Part shown: positions 12,647-13,559 of the stretch, piece by piece | Numbering within the stretch: the stretch's first letter is position 1 | Layout: each line of letters opens with the position of its first letter | Source: an archaeon | GTDB lineage: Archaea; Thermoproteota; Bathyarchaeia; TCS64 | NCBI GenBank assembly: GCA_020444005.1 | Contig: JAHLLU010000021.1 | Coordinates: forward strand, 1-13,559 | Direction: 5' to 3' | DNA length: 13,559 nt | Translations under genes and position numbers: made by a program | The notes under the pieces: model-generated | What the model saw: the letters and a program-made list of their open reading frames with translations, nothing else | The model's database searches: none | Told to the model about the DNA's origin: nothing

Positions 12647-13372
12647 ATGGCCGAGACCAGAGTTAGAGAATTAAAGTACCGTATGATGATCACTGACTTG
12701 CTTAAAGTAGCAAGTGAGACTCACACTTATCAAGAACTCTCAGATGTCCTCGGACTTAGCCCACCAATACTTAGCCGTTATATGCGCGGTCATGTTCTCC
12801 CAAGTTATTCACGTGCTCAAGGGCTCTACGAGAAACTTTCTGAGATAACAGACATCAAAGAGGCTCTAAAACAACGCATCATGTTTGATGAGGAAGGATA
12901 CTTCGATAATACGCCTCTTACATCCGAGATAACTTGGCTTAAAATAATGAGTAACTACGCCATGGAGAAGTTCGCTGGGCGAAGAGTTACTAAAGTTTTG
13001 ACGGCGGCGGTTGACGGAATCCCATGCTCTACCTTGGTTGCAAACCTTCTTGACATTGACTTGTTAATTGCCAAGGATAACAAGGAGGTTGGCATAAACG
13101 AGTTTATTGAAGAAACGTATATTCCGCGGGGAAGCGCCATCAGGAAAAGCCTGTATGTCCCCAAGACAAGCATTCGTAAGAAGGATAGTGTCCTGATTAT
13201 TGATGATGTCGTGCGCTCCGGTGAAACAGTTCAGGCGCTTGTTGATCTTGTACGTAACCAGCGGGCAGATATCGCGGGTATTTATGTGCTTGTTACCGTT
13301 GGTGATGAATGGAAAGAGTACCTCAGTAACATAATAAGCAAGTATAGCTTTGAGGTGCTCATTGAAATTTGA
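12647..13372 (+). CDS. gfcR: HTH-phosphoribosyltransferase regulator (GfcR/PyrE-like)
   Basis: This 241-residue protein joins a DNA-binding domain to a PRTase-fold sensor. Residues of about 26-49 form a helix-turn-helix (THTYQELSDVLGLSPPILSRYMRG). Residues of about 95-240 form a type I phosphoribosyltransferase domain with the PRPP-binding motif VLIIDDVVRSGET (182-194). GfcR proteins in archaea are transcription regulators; by analogy with PurR-type proteins, PRPP or a nucleotide may be the signal rather than a substrate. The frame is open back to 12587, but that part lies in the tRNA-Lys gene. ATG 12647 has GGAAGGGAG just upstream and is the real start. rpo7 begins 52 nt downstream. Confidence 0.85.
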   Translation: MAETRVRELKYRMMITDLLKVASETHTYQELSDVLGLSPPILSRYMRGHVLPSYSRAQGLYEKLSEITDIKEALKQRIMFDEEGYFDNTPLTSEITWLKIMSNYAMEKFAGRRVTKVLTAAVDGIPCSTLVANLLDIDLLIAKDNKEVGINEFIEETYIPRGSAIRKSLYVPKTSIRKKDSVLIIDDVVRSGETVQALVDLVRNQRADIAGIYVLVTVGDEWKEYLSNIISKYSFEVLIEI

Positions 13373-13387
13373 GTATTTTTAATAATG

Positions 13388-13395
13388 TTTTTATC
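13388..13395 (+). promoter_or_regulatory. TATA-like box of rpo7
   Basis: GTTTTTATC lies about 33 nt before the rpo7 ATG. A purine-rich GAGGCG, 5 nt before that ATG, could act as a Shine-Dalgarno, but a start set by this box would leave little leader, so the two signals partly conflict. Confidence 0.35.
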
Positions 13396-13424
13396 AATCC
13401 TTTAGGTATAGCTGAGGCGTTGCC

Positions 13425-13559
13425 ATGTTTAACCTCATAACGTTAAAGGACACCATAAGAATCGACCCCTCAATGTTCGATGAACCTCTAGAGGATGCTG
13501 CATATACAGAGCTGAGAAACAAGTATGAGGGTCTCGTTGACGAGGAACTTGGCTATATT
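13425..13559 (+). CDS. rpo7: DNA-directed RNA polymerase subunit Rpo7 (RpoE'), 5' part
   Basis: The first 45 residues match the N-terminal tip domain of archaeal Rpo7 (eukaryotic Rpb7): MFNLITLKDTIRIDPSMFDE, then L-[RE]-x-K-Y-E-G-x-V-D-x-[ED]-L-G-[FY]-I. With Rpo4 it forms the polymerase stalk that binds emerging RNA. The window ends in mid-gene, after about a quarter of the usual length of near 190 residues, so the OB-fold part is not visible. The position directly after gfcR leaves 52 nt for a promoter. Confidence 0.92.
   Translation, partial: MFNLITLKDTIRIDPSMFDEPLEDAAYTELRNKYEGLVDEELGYI

Noticed and set aside
1..13559. CRISPR arrays, insertion sequences, integrase or attachment sites near the tRNAs
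   Set aside because: No regularly spaced repeats, no transposase or integrase-like protein, and no duplicated tRNA 3' end were seen in the window.

Overview
The window comes from an archaeon. It encodes a proteasome alpha subunit, the tRNA-Ile2 agmatidine synthetase TiaS, the coenzyme F420 gamma-glutamyl ligase CofE and the start of RNA polymerase subunit Rpo7. It also carries a tRNA-Lys gene with a canonical bulge-helix-bulge intron, and archaeal TATA boxes precede many genes. A ribosomal protein eS25 homologue is present. eS25 is known from TACK and Asgard-type archaea and is generally absent from Euryarchaeota, so a TACK/Asgard-side lineage that makes F420 is the best guess; nothing narrower can be supported. 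TTG starts are common (nnrE, HAD hydrolase, Lrp-like protein, ferredoxin, psmA, RimK-like ligase).

Layout. Positions 1-1171, minus strand: a HAD phosphatase followed by NnrE, which is cut by the window edge. Positions 1254-2833, plus strand: a stand-alone Lrp/AsnC ligand-binding domain, then tiaS. Positions 3037-4177: an orphan response-regulator receiver protein with a duplicated coiled coil (minus), divergent from a small 2x[4Fe-4S] ferredoxin (plus). Positions 4343-5417, plus strand: psmA and rps25e. Positions 5401-7283, minus strand: a TPR protein, a RimK-family ATP-grasp ligase and a cyclophilin-like protein, probably one operon. Positions 7359-8913: an UppP/BacA-type phosphatase and an SPFH/stomatin protein, convergent and overlapping by 17 nt. 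Positions 8914-9371 are non-coding and hold a GC-rich 133-nt element closed by a perfect 11-bp terminal helix, probably an uncharacterised structured RNA. Positions 9372-12253, minus strand: an M48 metallopeptidase with a C-terminal zinc ribbon, two adjacent small proteins with identically spaced N-terminal zinc ribbons (one PH-like, one DUF4342), and cofE. Positions 12302-13559: divergent tRNA-Gly(CCC) and tRNA-Lys(UUU) genes, both encoding CCA, then a GfcR/PyrE-like phosphoribosyltransferase regulator and the 5' end of rpo7.

How the genes fit together. Most are informational or housekeeping genes (TiaS, eS25, tRNAs, Rpo7, proteasome) or metabolite maintenance genes (NnrE, HAD phosphatase). 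CofE and the MptN/CofF-like RimK ligase both belong to families that add glutamate to archaeal one-carbon or deazaflavin cofactors, although they sit in separate operons. UppP, SPFH, M48 and the zinc-ribbon proteins suggest membrane or envelope maintenance. No mobile element, CRISPR array or defence island is visible. The least explained items are the GC-rich RNA candidate, the zinc-ribbon cluster, and switches in keto/amino strand composition that occur inside genes.
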